Shown here: positions 1-8,796 of the stretch, in pieces
How the letters are laid out: every line of letters begins with the position of its first letter
How positions within the stretch are numbered: position 1 is the stretch's first letter
Source: Reyranella soli
GTDB lineage: Bacteria > Pseudomonadota > Alphaproteobacteria > Reyranellales > Reyranellaceae
Direction: 5' to 3'
DNA length: 60,575 nucleotides
Assembly: GCF_007992495.1 (NCBI RefSeq)
Contig: NZ_BKAJ01000034.1
Span: 1-60,575 of the forward strand
Translations under genes and position numbers: made by a program
Notes under the pieces: generated by a model
The model's input: only the letters and a program-made list of their open reading frames with translations
What the model was told of the DNA's origin: nothing
The model's database searches: none

Positions 1-32
1 CCTCGGAGGGGGTAGCGCAAAATGCGGAAACT

Positions 33-51
33 GCGGAAAATCCAATTCCGC
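33..51. repeat. Short inverted repeat at window edge
   Basis: GCGGAA (33-38) and TTCCGC (46-51) form a 6-bp inverted repeat with a 7-nt loop. The unit TGCGGAAA also occurs as a direct repeat at 23-30 and 32-39. It lies just downstream of the 3' end of the IclR gene, so it may be a weak terminator or an operator for a gene outside the window. The sequence does not decide which. Confidence 0.3.
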
Positions 52-68
52 TGACTGCAGTGCCTGCA

Positions 69-821
69 CTAGGCCCGCGCATCGGCGGCGATGTTGGCCG
101 CCAGCGAGCGCAGCAGCGGGCCGAAGCGCGCGCCGGCCTGGGTCTCGGTCATCGTCGAGCGCGTGAAGCGCATGGTGACGCAGCCCAACACGCGCCCGCG
201 CTTGCGGATCGGCACCGCGATGCCCTGAAGTTTTGCAGAAGGCGGCAGCACGGTGAAGGCGTGGCCATCACGGCGGATGCGGGCGAGGGCGGCGGCGAAG
301 GCTGCGTCGTTGCGCACGCCGAGCTCGTGCAGCATTGCCCGGCGTTCCTCGTCCGAGCAGAAGGCGAGCCAGGCGCGGCCAAGCGCGCCGGTCAGGATCG
401 GGCTGCGCCGCTGCAGGGCGATGCGCTCGAAGGACAAGGGACTCTCCGGCGCCGTGGAATAACGGATGGTGATGGCGCGCAGGCGGATCGCCCCGAGATA
501 GAGCGGCCAGCCGTGCTGACGCGTGAAGCGCCGCATGTGCGGCGCTGCAGCGTCGACCAGGTGGTCGATGAAACGGATGCCTTGGGCCAGATCGAGCACG
601 CGATCGGTCAGGCGATAGCCGATCTCGCGCGAGATGCGGGTCGCATAGCCCAGCTCGATCAGGGTCTGCAGCAGGCGTACGACGGTCGGCCGCGGCAGCC
701 CCGTCTCGGCCGTCAGCTCGGAGAGCGTGCCGTGCGGGCGTCGGCTCAACGCCTCGAGGATGGTGAAACTGCGTCGGACAGGTTCGATGACCGTGGGCAT
801 GCCTGTAAGCATAGTCCGCAT
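69..821 (-). CDS. IclR family transcriptional regulator
   Basis: DNA-binding regulator of about 250 residues. The N-terminal winged helix reads SFTILEALSRRPHGTLSELT then GLPRPTVVRLLQTL, the usual IclR helix-turn-helix. The C-terminal half (about residues 85-250) is the IclR effector-binding domain, with the late motif KLQGIAVPIRKRGRVLGCV. ATG codons at 821, 812 and 800 are all possible; the start at 800 (MPTVIEPVRRSF) best fits family N-termini and leaves the 813-829 palindrome in non-coding DNA. It is divergent from a Bug receptor and dioxygenase, which it probably controls; the ligand is unknown. Confidence 0.88.
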   Translation of the reverse strand: MRTMLTGMPTVIEPVRRSFTILEALSRRPHGTLSELTAETGLPRPTVVRLLQTLIELGYATRISREIGYRLTDRVLDLAQGIRFIDHLVDAAAPHMRRFTRQHGWPLYLGAIRLRAITIRYSTAPESPLSFERIALQRRSPILTGALGRAWLAFCSDEERRAMLHELGVRNDAAFAAALARIRRDGHAFTVLPPSAKLQGIAVPIRKRGRVLGCVTMRFTRSTMTETQAGARFGPLLRSLAANIAADARA

Positions 822-829
822 TACGGACT
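813..829. promoter_or_regulatory. Candidate IclR operator
   Basis: A perfect 17-bp inverted repeat, AGTCCG-CATTA-CGGACT, sits at the divergent junction between the IclR gene and the Bug receptor gene. Size and symmetry suit an IclR-type dimer site. It overlaps the most upstream possible start of the regulator, which argues for a start at 812 or 800. Binding is inferred. Confidence 0.45.
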
Positions 830-854
830 TCTGTGAGTTTCCGTGGGATAGTCG

Positions 855-1850
855 ATGGCCATTAGGGCTAGCTTCGGTTCAATGATCAGAAGACGTCAGC
901 TTCCCGCGTTGCTCGGCGCTGCCGCAGTATCGCGGAGCGCATTCGCTCAGCCAGCCAAATTCCCGTCGGGTCGGGTCACCATCGTTGTTCCGTTTCCGGC
1001 TGGTGCGGCGACCGACATCAGTGCGCGCATCTACGCCGAACGCCTGTCTGCGCTGTGGGGCCAGCCGGTGGTGGTCGACAACAAGGGCGGCGGCAATGGC
1101 ATCCCTGCCGCCGAGTCGGTCGCGCGCGCCAAGCCCGACGGGCTCACCCTCTTCGCCACCTCGACGATGACCCAGGCGGTCAATCCGGCGATCTACGACA
1201 AGCTGCCGTACGATCCGATCCAGAGCTTCGAGGCGATCACGCGCATGGGCACCTCGCCGTTCGTGCTGCTGGTCGACAAGAACAGCCCGATCAACACGGC
1301 CGCGGAGCTGACGGCCAAGCTCAAGGCCGAGCCCGGCAAGCACAATTACGGCGCCGGTGCGCTGCCGGCGCGCGTCGCCTCCGAGCTCTACAAGCTCGCC
1401 GCCGGCGTCGATGTCACCTACGTCGGCTACAAGAGCAACCCGCAGGCGATCCCCGACGTGCAGAGCGGGCTCCTGACCTTCATGATGATCGACACGGTCA
1501 ACGCCAAGGTCGCCATGGACCGCGGCGCACTGAAGGGCCTGTTCGTGACCGACGGCGAGCGCTATGCCGCCGTGCCCGACATGCCGACGGCGGCGGAGGC
1601 GGGCTATCCCGACGTGCTGCTCACGACCTGGACCGGCTACTACGCGCCCAAGGGGACGCCGCGGGAGATCGTCGACGGCATCAACGCCGACATCGCCAAG
1701 GTCGCCGCGATGCCCGAGGTCCTCGAGCGCCTGGCGGCCATCGGCGGGGTCCCCAAGCTGATGAGCCCCGCCGAGTTCGCCGCCTTCACCGCTTCCGAGA
1801 AAGAGCGCTGGGGCAAGATCATTCATCGTGCCAATATCAAAGTGGAGTAG
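855..1850 (+). CDS. Bug family (TctC-like) periplasmic solute receptor
   Basis: Extracytoplasmic binding protein of the tripartite tricarboxylate transporter family, 331 residues, or 322 if it starts at the ATG at 882, which gives a cleaner signal peptide (MIRRRQLPALLGAAAV...AFAQ). Family marks are VTIVVPFPAGAATDISAR near the mature N-terminus, GQPVVVDNKGGGNGI, and the proline-rich C-terminal region GYYAPKGTPREIV. Ligands of such receptors are usually small carboxylates; the actual one cannot be told. No TctA or TctB membrane gene is nearby, so it is an orphan receptor. The dioxygenase starts 9 nt after its stop, so the two are probably cotranscribed under IclR control. Confidence 0.87.
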   Translation: MAIRASFGSMIRRRQLPALLGAAAVSRSAFAQPAKFPSGRVTIVVPFPAGAATDISARIYAERLSALWGQPVVVDNKGGGNGIPAAESVARAKPDGLTLFATSTMTQAVNPAIYDKLPYDPIQSFEAITRMGTSPFVLLVDKNSPINTAAELTAKLKAEPGKHNYGAGALPARVASELYKLAAGVDVTYVGYKSNPQAIPDVQSGLLTFMMIDTVNAKVAMDRGALKGLFVTDGERYAAVPDMPTAAEAGYPDVLLTTWTGYYAPKGTPREIVDGINADIAKVAAMPEVLERLAAIGGVPKLMSPAEFAAFTASEKERWGKIIHRANIKVE

Positions 1851-1859
1851 GAGAGAGCC

Positions 1860-2744
1860 ATGCAAGGATCGCTGCGAGGCAACGCCGGTCCCCGCTACCG
1901 GCACACGGCCGACGAAAGTGCGCCGTACGAGACCATCACCATCGACAAGCTGACGCCGATCATCGGTGCGGAGATCAGCGGCATCGACCTCAGCCAGCCG
2001 CTTTCGAATCGCCAGCACGACGAAGTGCACCGCGCGCTCGCCGAGAACCTGGTGATCTTCTTTCGCGACCAGCACATCACGCCCGACCAGCACCTGGCCT
2101 TCGGCCGGCTGTTCGGCGACCTGCACGTCCACCCCGCCGCGCCGCACGAGCCGGGCAAGCCCGACCTGATGATCATCCACGCCGACAAGGATTCTCCGCG
2201 CGCGAATGGTGAAGGTTGGCACACCGATGTGAGCTGCGACCTCGAGCCGCCGATGGGCAGCATCCTCTACATCAAGACCTGCCCGCCCAAGGGCGGCGAC
2301 ACGCTGTTCGCCTCGATGTACGCCGCCTACGAGGCGCTGTCGGACCGCATGAAGACGTACCTCGAGGGCATGACCGCCATCCATGACGGCGAGCAGGTCT
2401 ATCGCGGCCTCTACAAGAACTTCGGCGTCGCCGACAAGCCGCAGTATCCGCGGGCCGAGCATCCCGTCATCCGCACCCATCCGGTGACGGGCAAGAAGGC
2501 GCTGTACGTCAATCGCGGCTTCACTCGCGCCCTGGTCGGCGTGCCGCGCGACGAGGGCGACGGCATCCTGCGCTATCTCTACGAGCACATGGAGAACCCG
2601 CTGTTCCAGTGCCGCTTCCGCTGGCGTGAGAACTCGATCGCCTTCTGGGACAACCGCTGCGTCCAGCACCGCGCCATGTGGGACTACTGGCCGCATACGC
2701 GCAGCGGAAACCGGGTTACAGTGGCGGGCGACAAACCCTACTGA
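1860..2744 (+). CDS. TauD/TfdA family Fe(II)/2-oxoglutarate dioxygenase
   Basis: Non-haem iron oxygenase of 294 residues that couples 2-oxoglutarate decarboxylation to hydroxylation of an unknown small substrate. The iron ligands are visible: H121 and D123 in GWHTD and the distal H271 in [12 protein letters not shown]282 or R286 in [10 protein letters not shown] would bind the 2-oxoglutarate carboxylate. The N-terminal [13 protein letters not shown] is typical of TauD-like enzymes. A purine-rich stretch (GGAGAGAG) lies just before the ATG. Placement after an IclR-linked Bug receptor suggests uptake and oxidation of one compound. Taurine or 2,4-D specificity is not implied. Confidence 0.88.
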   Translation: MQGSLRGNAGPRYRHTADESAPYETITIDKLTPIIGAEISGIDLSQPLSNRQHDEVHRALAENLVIFFRDQHITPDQHLAFGRLFGDLHVHPAAPHEPGKPDLMIIHADKDSPRANGEGWHTDVSCDLEPPMGSILYIKTCPPKGGDTLFASMYAAYEALSDRMKTYLEGMTAIHDGEQVYRGLYKNFGVADKPQYPRAEHPVIRTHPVTGKKALYVNRGFTRALVGVPRDEGDGILRYLYEHMENPLFQCRFRWRENSIAFWDNRCVQHRAMWDYWPHTRSGNRVTVAGDKPY

Positions 2745-2783
2745 CGCCGGCTCCCTTCGGGGGCCGACCATCCGAGGCCGTTC

Positions 2784-3431
2784 TTGTTAGTGATCTTCGA
2801 TTGCGACGGCGTGCTGGTCGACAGCGAGCCGCTCGCCAATGCGAGTTTTTCCCGGGCGCTCAAGGCGCAAGGCCTCGACTGGTCGGTCGAGGAGACGATG
2901 CGCCGCCTGATGGGACGGTCGCTGAAATCGTGCGTGGAGATCTGCGAGGTCGAGATCGGCCGCAAGCTGCCCGACGACTTCGTCGAGAAGATGCAGGCGG
3001 TGACCTATCAGAGCTTCCGCGACGCGCCGCTGCAGCCGGTCGCCGGCGTGAAGGATGCCGTCGAGGCGCTGCAGAAGGCGGGCTTCGACACCTGCGTCGC
3101 AAGCTCCGGCTCGCCCGACAAGATGCGCTTCACGCTCGGCCTCACCGGCCTGTGGGACCTGTTCGACGGCCGCATCTTCAGTTCCAGCCAGGTGCCGCGC
3201 GGAAAGCCGTTCCCCGATCTCTTCCTCCACGCCGCGATCAGCATGAACGTGCAGCCGTTCGACTGCGTCGTCGTCGAGGATTCGGTGCCCGGCATCCAGG
3301 CGGCGCGGTCCGCCGGCATGCGGCCGCTGGCCTATGCCGGCGCGCCCTACGCCGATCGTTCGGCCTTGATGGCGGCGGGCGGCGAGCCGTTCGACGACAT
3401 GAAGCAGTTGCCGGCGCTGGTGCAGCCGTGA
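2784..3431 (+). CDS. HAD superfamily hydrolase (beta-phosphoglucomutase-like)
   Basis: Phosphatase or phosphomutase-like enzyme of about 215 residues. Motif I is [13 protein letters not shown], with nucleophile D6 and acid/base D8. The alpha-helical cap follows ([15 protein letters not shown]). Motif II serine is in [11 protein letters not shown], the motif III lysine in [10 protein letters not shown], and the motif IV acidic pair in [13 protein letters not shown]. No ATG precedes motif I; the start is TTG 2784 or GTG 2790. Such genes are often named GmhB-, Gph- or PgmB-like, but the substrate is not readable. Its stop overlaps the start of the amine oxidase gene. Confidence 0.86.
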   Translation: MLVIFDCDGVLVDSEPLANASFSRALKAQGLDWSVEETMRRLMGRSLKSCVEICEVEIGRKLPDDFVEKMQAVTYQSFRDAPLQPVAGVKDAVEALQKAGFDTCVASSGSPDKMRFTLGLTGLWDLFDGRIFSSSQVPRGKPFPDLFLHAAISMNVQPFDCVVVEDSVPGIQAARSAGMRPLAYAGAPYADRSALMAAGGEPFDDMKQLPALVQP

Positions 3432-4852
3432 CCGGCTCATGGTCCATGGGCAACGCCAGGCCGGAGCGCGTCGTCGTGGTCGGTGCCGGCATGTCGGGCC
3501 TGGTGGCGGCGCGGCTGCTGCATGACTCGGGCTTTGCCGTCACCGTGCTCGAGGCGCGCAAGCGCATCGGCGGACGGACCTGGACCGACGATTCGCTGGG
3601 CGCGCCGCTCGATCTCGGCGGCTCGTGGGTGCACGGCGTCGACGGCAATCCGCTGGCGCTGTGGTGCGGCAAGCTCGGCATCGCGCTCGTCGAATCGCAG
3701 GGCGATCGGTTGTTGATCGACGATCGCGCGACCGCGCCGACGCGCGAGGGCCAGCGCAGGCGGGCGATCGCGGGCCGCATGGCCTTCAAGGCCGCCATCG
3801 AATGGGCGAGCTGGCGCAGCAAGGCGATGGCGCGCGTGCGCGGGCCGCGGTCGATCTCGGTCAAGCAGGCGGTCGATCCGCTGCTGCACGCGTCGTGGCT
3901 GCCCGAGGTCGACAAGCTGGTGATCGGCACCTTCATCGAGATGTGCGAAGGCGTGCAGGGCGCGCCCTACGATGCCGTCTCGGCCGAGGAGTGGTTCCCG
4001 ACCGAAGGGCTGGAGCGCAACGCCCAGCCGAAAGGCGGCTTTCGCACGCTGCTCGAGGACGCCGCCCAGAACATGGCAGTCCGCTTCGACGCCGCGGTGC
4101 AGCGCATCATCTGGAGCGACGCCGGCGTGACGGCGATCCTGGCAACCGGCGAGAAGATCGAAGCCGACCGGGCATTGATCACCGTGCCGCTGGGTCTGTT
4201 GCGCGCCGGCATGCCTGCCCTCGATCCGCTGCCGCCCGAGGAGCAGCAACGGGCGATCGGCCGCCTGGGCTACGGCGCCGGCATCCTGGGCAAGATCTAC
4301 CTGCGATTCCCGAAACGCTTCTGGCCCGAGCACCCGAAATGGTTCGGCCGGCTGCCCGACTCGCCCGATCGGCGCGGCACCTTCAATACGTGGGTCAGCC
4401 ATGAGCAGGAGACGGGGCAGCCGATCCTGCTCAGCTTCTGCAACGGCGCCACCGCCGCACGCCTTGACCGGACGGCAAGCGATGCCGAAGTGAAGGAGGT
4501 GGCGATGGCCTCGCTGCGCAAGATGTTCGGCGCGGCCGTTGTCGAGCCGGAGGCGATGGTCTATCCGCGCTGGCTGAGCGATCCCTGGTCGCGCGGCGGC
4601 TATTCCTACCCGGGCGTCGGCAGCGCGCCCGAGGATCGCGAGGCGCATGCAAGGCCGCTCGGCCGGCGGGTGTTCTTTGCCGGCGAGGCGACCGAGCCGG
4701 TCGAGTACGGCACGGTGCACGCGGCCCTGTGGTCGGGCGAGCAGGCGGCGGAAGCGATCTTCAGGGTCGCGACCGGGACGGATGCGAAGACAGATGCACG
4801 GCCGTGGTCGGGCGCACGCACAGGCGCCGGGCGGCACAACGAAGGACTTTGA
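3428..4852 (+). CDS. Flavin monoamine oxidase family protein
   Basis: FAD-dependent amine oxidase-like protein, 474 residues from GTG 3428 (GTGA overlap with the HAD gene) or 468 from ATG 3446. The dinucleotide-binding motif [17 protein letters not shown] is near residues 15-31, followed by [11 protein letters not shown] and [10 protein letters not shown], the usual second FAD segment. The C-terminal FAD contact is [21 protein letters not shown]. This fits oxidation of primary, secondary or polyamines with H2O2 release; the substrate is unknown. There is no signal peptide, so it is cytoplasmic. The open frame extends upstream to 2678 but overlaps real genes there and is not used. Confidence 0.86.
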   Translation: MTGSWSMGNARPERVVVVGAGMSGLVAARLLHDSGFAVTVLEARKRIGGRTWTDDSLGAPLDLGGSWVHGVDGNPLALWCGKLGIALVESQGDRLLIDDRATAPTREGQRRRAIAGRMAFKAAIEWASWRSKAMARVRGPRSISVKQAVDPLLHASWLPEVDKLVIGTFIEMCEGVQGAPYDAVSAEEWFPTEGLERNAQPKGGFRTLLEDAAQNMAVRFDAAVQRIIWSDAGVTAILATGEKIEADRALITVPLGLLRAGMPALDPLPPEEQQRAIGRLGYGAGILGKIYLRFPKRFWPEHPKWFGRLPDSPDRRGTFNTWVSHEQETGQPILLSFCNGATAARLDRTASDAEVKEVAMASLRKMFGAAVVEPEAMVYPRWLSDPWSRGGYSYPGVGSAPEDREAHARPLGRRVFFAGEATEPVEYGTVHAALWSGEQAAEAIFRVATGTDAKTDARPWSGARTGAGRHNEGL

Positions 4853-4855
4853 ACC

Positions 4856-5068
4856 ATGACCCTCGCCAACATCCTGTTCGTCCTGGTGATCATCTCGGGC
4901 CTGGCTACGCTCGGCATGCTGTTCGTCGGCCTGTTCAGCATGGCGCGCAACACCGAGCAGACGGTCGAGGGCGGCAGGCGCAGCAACCGCTTCATGTGGT
5001 GGCGCGTGCGCCTGCAGTTCCTGACCATCGTCCTGATCGTTCTTTGGTATCTTGCCAGCCGGAGCTGA
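4856..5068 (+). CDS. HIG1-type twin transmembrane protein
   Basis: Small inner-membrane protein of 70 residues with two hydrophobic helices (about 5-27 and 50-67). Between them is a short polar loop ending in RSNRFMWWRVRLQFLTI, matching the hypoxia-induced protein conserved region (HIG_1_N). In mitochondria this family supports respiratory supercomplexes; the role in alphaproteobacteria is not settled. It starts 3 nt after the amine oxidase stop, and the adenosyltransferase gene begins 4 nt after its own stop, so it belongs to this operon-like run. Confidence 0.8.
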   Translation: MTLANILFVLVIISGLATLGMLFVGLFSMARNTEQTVEGGRRSNRFMWWRVRLQFLTIVLIVLWYLASRS

Positions 5069-5072
5069 ACCG

Positions 5073-5666
5073 ATGGTGACGTTGACCCGCATCTACACGC
5101 GCGGCGGCGACAGCGGCGAGACCTCGCTGGGCCGCGGCGAGCGCGTCGCCAAGCACGATCCGCGCGTCGAAGCCTACGGCACCGTCGACGAGGCCAACTC
5201 CGTCATCGGCCTCGCCCGTCATGCCATTGCCGGCACGGCGCTGGGTGGCGAGCCCTATCATCAGGCCCACGCCATGCTGGGCCGCATCCAGAACGACCTG
5301 TTCGATCTCGGCGCCGATCTCTGTACGCCCGAGGGCGAGGCCAAGCGCGGCGAGCAGGCGCTGCGCATCGTGCCCTCGCAGGTCGAGCGTCTGGAGCGCG
5401 AGATCGACGCCATGAACGGCGAGCTCGAGCCGCTGAAGTCCTTCATCCTGCCCGGCGGCAGCGAGGCCGCGGCGTGGCTGCATCTCGCCCGCACCGTCGC
5501 CCGCCGCGCCGAGCGGCGCATGACCCAGCTCGCCGCCGAGCAGGCGGTCAATCCCGAGGCGATCAAGTACATCAACCGCCTGTCCGATCATCTCTTCGTG
5601 CTGGCTCGACGGCTGAACGACAACGGCGCCAACGACGTGCTGTGGGTGCCGGGCGGCGGCCGTTGA
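5073..5666 (+). CDS. Cob(I)alamin adenosyltransferase, PduO/MMAB type
   Basis: Transfers the 5'-deoxyadenosyl group of ATP to cob(I)alamin, giving adenosylcobalamin; 197 residues. The N-terminal ATP-binding signature is clear: IYTRGGDSGETSLGRGERV, then DPRVEAYGTVDEANS. The later helix pair RTVARRAERRM and INRLSDHLFVLAR is also typical of the PduO fold. ATG 5073 is preferred to TTG 5052 because the latter overlaps the HIG1 gene and adds residues not seen in the family. Possible clients in this window are the B12-dependent ribonucleotide reductase, and indirectly propionyl-CoA carboxylase through methylmalonyl-CoA mutase, which is not present here. Confidence 0.92.
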   Translation: MVTLTRIYTRGGDSGETSLGRGERVAKHDPRVEAYGTVDEANSVIGLARHAIAGTALGGEPYHQAHAMLGRIQNDLFDLGADLCTPEGEAKRGEQALRIVPSQVERLEREIDAMNGELEPLKSFILPGGSEAAAWLHLARTVARRAERRMTQLAAEQAVNPEAIKYINRLSDHLFVLARRLNDNGANDVLWVPGGGR

Positions 5667-6103
5667 CCGGTGCCGAGGTTCGCGACGTCGAGGCGGCTGA
5701 TCATCCAGAATGGCATCGGATGTGGCTCGCCTATTGCGCTCTCTACGGTGTTTCGCAGCCGGCTGAGGATGACCGCGAACTGTGGCGCCGCATCATTGAG
5801 CCGGACTATCCGATGGGCACATTAGTATGCGGTGCACCGCTCGTCGGCTTTGCGAACTACGTGCTTCGCCCGCACACGTTCAGCAGCCGGATGGTCTGCT
5901 ATCTCGAAGATCTCTGGGTCGAACCGTCCGCGCGCGGCGCCCGATGGGGCCAAAAGCTCATCGAGGCACTGGTCGCCCGCGGCCGCGACCGGGGGTGGCG
6001 CCGGATCTACTGGCACACGGAAGCCGACAACCCAGCGCGCCGGCTGTACGACCGCGCCGCCCGGCTGACCGACTATGTCCGCTACGACATCTCCCTGCCC
6101 TAG
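5663..6103 (+). CDS. GNAT family N-acetyltransferase
   Basis: About 146 residues with a GNAT fold. The acetyl-CoA binding segment is CYLEDLWVEPSARGARWGQKLIEALVARGRDRGWRRI, with a variant of the R/Q-x-x-G-x-G/A loop, followed by IYWHTEADNPARRLYDR. The only start that keeps the full N-terminus is TTG 5663, overlapping the adenosyltransferase stop (TTGA). The acceptor substrate is unknown; free amino acids, antibiotics and protein termini are all possible for this family. Confidence 0.8.
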   Translation: MTGAEVRDVEAADHPEWHRMWLAYCALYGVSQPAEDDRELWRRIIEPDYPMGTLVCGAPLVGFANYVLRPHTFSSRMVCYLEDLWVEPSARGARWGQKLIEALVARGRDRGWRRIYWHTEADNPARRLYDRAARLTDYVRYDISLP

Positions 6104-6145
6104 CACCGATCCGTTCGGTCCAATTTAGCGGCAATAATCGGGGAA

Positions 6146-6162
6146 CCATCCAAATCGGATGG
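6146..6162. repeat. Small inverted repeat before solute-binding protein gene
   Basis: CCATCC-AAATC-GGATGG is a 6-bp inverted repeat in the 110-nt gap between the GNAT and solute-binding protein genes. It could be a terminator stem without a T-run, or an operator. Nothing else clear is seen in this gap. Confidence 0.3.
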
Positions 6163-6213
6163 AATTGACCGTGACGGCTTGCGGCCTGCGGAATTACGAC
6201 GGGCCGTGGGGTA

Positions 6214-7899
6214 GTGGTCATGAGTCCAAATCGTACGATCATCGTGGCGGCGCTCGTCGCGGCGCTGGCTGCGTCGGCTGGGCCGGGACACGCGCAGACG
6301 AGCGGCGGCGTGTTCAAAATCTATCATCGCGACAGCCCGCCCAGCGCGTCGATCCTGGAGGAGGCGACCAATTCGACGGTCGTTCCCTTTATGCCCGTGT
6401 TCAACAACCTGGTCGTCTTCGATCCGCAGGTGCCGCAGAACAGCGACCGCTCGATCGTCCCCGACCTCGCCACGTCGTGGCGCTGGAACAGCGAGCAGAC
6501 GGAGCTCACCTTCAAGTTGCGGGAGGGCGTGACCTGGCACGACGGCGTGCCTTTCACCGCGAGGGACGTGGCCTGCACCTTCGACCTGCTGGCCGGCAAG
6601 GGCCGCGAGAAGCTGCGCCGCAACCCGCGCCGGGAATGGTATCGCAACATCGATTTCGTCGACGCTCGCGACACGCACGAGGTGACCCTCTACCTCACCC
6701 GGCCGCAGCCCTCGCTCCTCAGCATGCTGGCTTCGGGGTTCTCGCCGATCTATCCCTGCCACGTTTCGCCGTCGCAGATGCGCAGCCGCCCGATCGGTAC
6801 CGGTCCGTTCAAGCTTGCGTCGTTCCGCGAATTCCAATCGATCAGCCTGGTCCGCAATCCCGACTACTGGAAGAAGGGCAGGCCCTATCTCGACGGCATC
6901 GAGTTCACGGTCAGCAACAGCCCGTCGACCGCCATCCTGAGCTTCGCCACCGGCCGTTTCGACATGACGTTTCCCTGGGAAGTGACGGCCGAGGAGCTGA
7001 AGATCATCCGCCAGCGCGCGCCCGCCGCGATGTGCGAGACGACGGCGATGAACCTCAATATCAACCTGCTGATCAATCGCACGACGCCGCCGTTCGACAA
7101 TGCCGACCTGCGCCGGGCGCTGATGCTCGCGATCGATCGCGAGGCCTTCGTCGCCGCCCTCGGCCGCGAGGTCGCCGAGATCGGCGGCACGATGCAACCT
7201 CCCCGCGACGGGTTCTGGGGCCTGCCGGCCGCCGATCTCGCCGCGGCGCCGGGCTATGGCGGCGACGTCGCGCAAAACCGCGCCGAGGCGCGCGCTCTCA
7301 TGGAAGGGCTGGGTTACGGGCCCGGCAAGCGGCTCGATCTCAAGGTCATCACCCGCGGTATCGGCACCTACACCGAGGCGGCGCCGACCTTGTTGAGCCA
7401 GCTGCGGGAGATCCAGATCGACGCCCAGCTCGAGATCGTCGAGACCTCGCGCTGGTTCGCCCGGCTTTCCCGCAAGGACTACGCCGTCGCGCTGAACGCA
7501 ACCGGTAACGGCATCGACGATCCCTACCAGACGTTCTACGAGAACTTCGCCTGCGGCTCGTCCCGCAACTACACCGGCTACTGCAATCGCGAGCTCGAGG
7601 GCATGGTCGACGCGCAGTCGGCCGAGATCGATCCACACAAGCGCCAAGCCCTTGTTCACGACATCGACGCCCGGCTGCTGGCCGACGGCGCCCGCCCGCC
7701 GATCTACTGGAAGGGCGGCACGACCTGCCTGCAGCCGCAGGTGCGGGGCTACGTCAGCATGGTGAACAGCGTCTACAATGGCTTTCGCTTCGAGGACGTC
7801 TGGCTTGAGAGGGCGTCGCCGCGAAAAGGCCAGGGCGCGACGCGCAGCGGGTTCGCGGTGCGGGCGGAAGCTGCCCACCAGGCTGTCGCGGCTCCGTAA
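6214..7899 (+). CDS. ABC transporter substrate-binding protein, family 5 (peptide/nickel type)
   Basis: Periplasmic binding protein of 561 residues from GTG 6214, or 559 from ATG 6220. The signal peptide is about residues 1-28, ending GPGHAQ. Family SBP_bac_5 features are VPDLATSWRW, LTFKLREGVTWHDGVPFTARDV, RPIGTGPFKLASF and LRRALMLAIDREAF. These proteins bind peptides, opines or similar ligands. It is unusual that no permease or ATPase gene adjoins it on either side, so the transporter partner must be elsewhere. An etf operon begins 146 nt downstream. Confidence 0.88.
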   Translation: MVMSPNRTIIVAALVAALAASAGPGHAQTSGGVFKIYHRDSPPSASILEEATNSTVVPFMPVFNNLVVFDPQVPQNSDRSIVPDLATSWRWNSEQTELTFKLREGVTWHDGVPFTARDVACTFDLLAGKGREKLRRNPRREWYRNIDFVDARDTHEVTLYLTRPQPSLLSMLASGFSPIYPCHVSPSQMRSRPIGTGPFKLASFREFQSISLVRNPDYWKKGRPYLDGIEFTVSNSPSTAILSFATGRFDMTFPWEVTAEELKIIRQRAPAAMCETTAMNLNINLLINRTTPPFDNADLRRALMLAIDREAFVAALGREVAEIGGTMQPPRDGFWGLPAADLAAAPGYGGDVAQNRAEARALMEGLGYGPGKRLDLKVITRGIGTYTEAAPTLLSQLREIQIDAQLEIVETSRWFARLSRKDYAVALNATGNGIDDPYQTFYENFACGSSRNYTGYCNRELEGMVDAQSAEIDPHKRQALVHDIDARLLADGARPPIYWKGGTTCLQPQVRGYVSMVNSVYNGFRFEDVWLERASPRKGQGATRSGFAVRAEAAHQAVAAP

Positions 7900-7959
7900 C
7901 CTGTTGATTATCAGCCGGAATCCCGGTCAGGCGGCGATTTTGTGCAGTGCGCCATAGCC

Positions 7960-7989
7960 TTGACATGATCGGCTGAACACCCCTACACG
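7960..7989 (+). promoter_or_regulatory. Candidate sigma-70 promoter for etfB
   Basis: A consensus -35 hexamer TTGACA at 7960-7965 is followed 18 nt later by TACACG at 7984-7989, a fair -10. It lies 57 nt upstream of the etfB start in the only sizeable gap in this stretch. Assigned by hexamer fit only. Confidence 0.4.
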
Positions 7990-8045
7990 AAAACCCCTTC
8001 GCCGGACGGAAGGTCTGGCGGCAACTCACCTATAGGCGCAACGCG

Positions 8046-8795
8046 ATGAAAGTGCTGGTCGCGGTCAAGCGGGTCATCGACTACAACGTCAAGATCCGCG
8101 TCAAGGCCGACAACACGGGCGTCGAGACGGCGAACGTCAAGATGTCCATGAACCCCTTCGATGAGATCGCCGTGGAAGAGGCGATCCGGATGAAAGAGAA
8201 GGGCCAAGCGACCGAGATCATCGCCTTTTCCGCCGGTCCTGCGCAGTGCCAGGAGACGATCCGCACCGCCCTCGCCATGGGCGCCGACCGCGGCGTGCTG
8301 GTGCAGACCGATGCCGAGCTGCAGCCGCTCGCCGTCGCCAAGCTGATGAAGGCGGTGGTCGACAAGGAGCAGCCCGGCCTGGTGATCGTCGGCAAGCAGG
8401 CGATCGACGATGACTCCAACCAGACCGGCCAGATGCTGGCCGCGCTGCTGGGCTGGTCGCAGGGCACCTTCGCCAACAAGCTGAACGTCGCCGACGGCTC
8501 GGCCGAGCTGAAGCGCGAGGTCGACGGTGGCCTCGAGAACATCAAGATCAAGCTGCCGGCGGTGATCACCACCGACCTGCGCCTCAACGAGCCGCGCTAC
8601 GCCTCGCTGCCCAACATCATGAAGGCCAAGAAGAAGCCGATCGAGGTCCTGGCGCCGGATACGCTGGGCGTCGACATCGCGCCGCGCCTCAAGGTGCTCA
8701 AGGTCGAGGAGCCGCCCAAGCGCAAGTCCGGCATCAAGGTGAAGACCGTCGCCGAACTGGTCGACAAGCTGAAGAACGAAGCGGGAGTGATCTGA
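8046..8795 (+). CDS. etfB: Electron transfer flavoprotein subunit beta
   Basis: Small ETF subunit, 249 residues, the usual length. It binds AMP and with EtfA carries electrons from acyl-CoA dehydrogenases (one is encoded at 48.4 kb) to ETF-quinone oxidoreductase. Family marks are [19 protein letters not shown] at the N-terminus, the signature-like [26 protein letters not shown], and [26 protein letters not shown]. It lies 1 nt before etfA, so the two are cotranscribed. Confidence 0.96.
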   Translation: MKVLVAVKRVIDYNVKIRVKADNTGVETANVKMSMNPFDEIAVEEAIRMKEKGQATEIIAFSAGPAQCQETIRTALAMGADRGVLVQTDAELQPLAVAKLMKAVVDKEQPGLVIVGKQAIDDDSNQTGQMLAALLGWSQGTFANKLNVADGSAELKREVDGGLENIKIKLPAVITTDLRLNEPRYASLPNIMKAKKKPIEVLAPDTLGVDIAPRLKVLKVEEPPKRKSGIKVKTVAELVDKLKNEAGVI

Positions 8796-8796
8796 C

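Noticed and set aside
879..2771. Long minus-strand frame of 630 codons opposite the Bug receptor and dioxygenase
   Set aside because: Composition is typical of antisense shadow and no motif is present; the plus strand has clear families.
2678..3427. N-terminal extension of the amine oxidase back to 2678
   Set aside because: This part overlaps the dioxygenase end and the whole HAD gene in another frame and has no family similarity.
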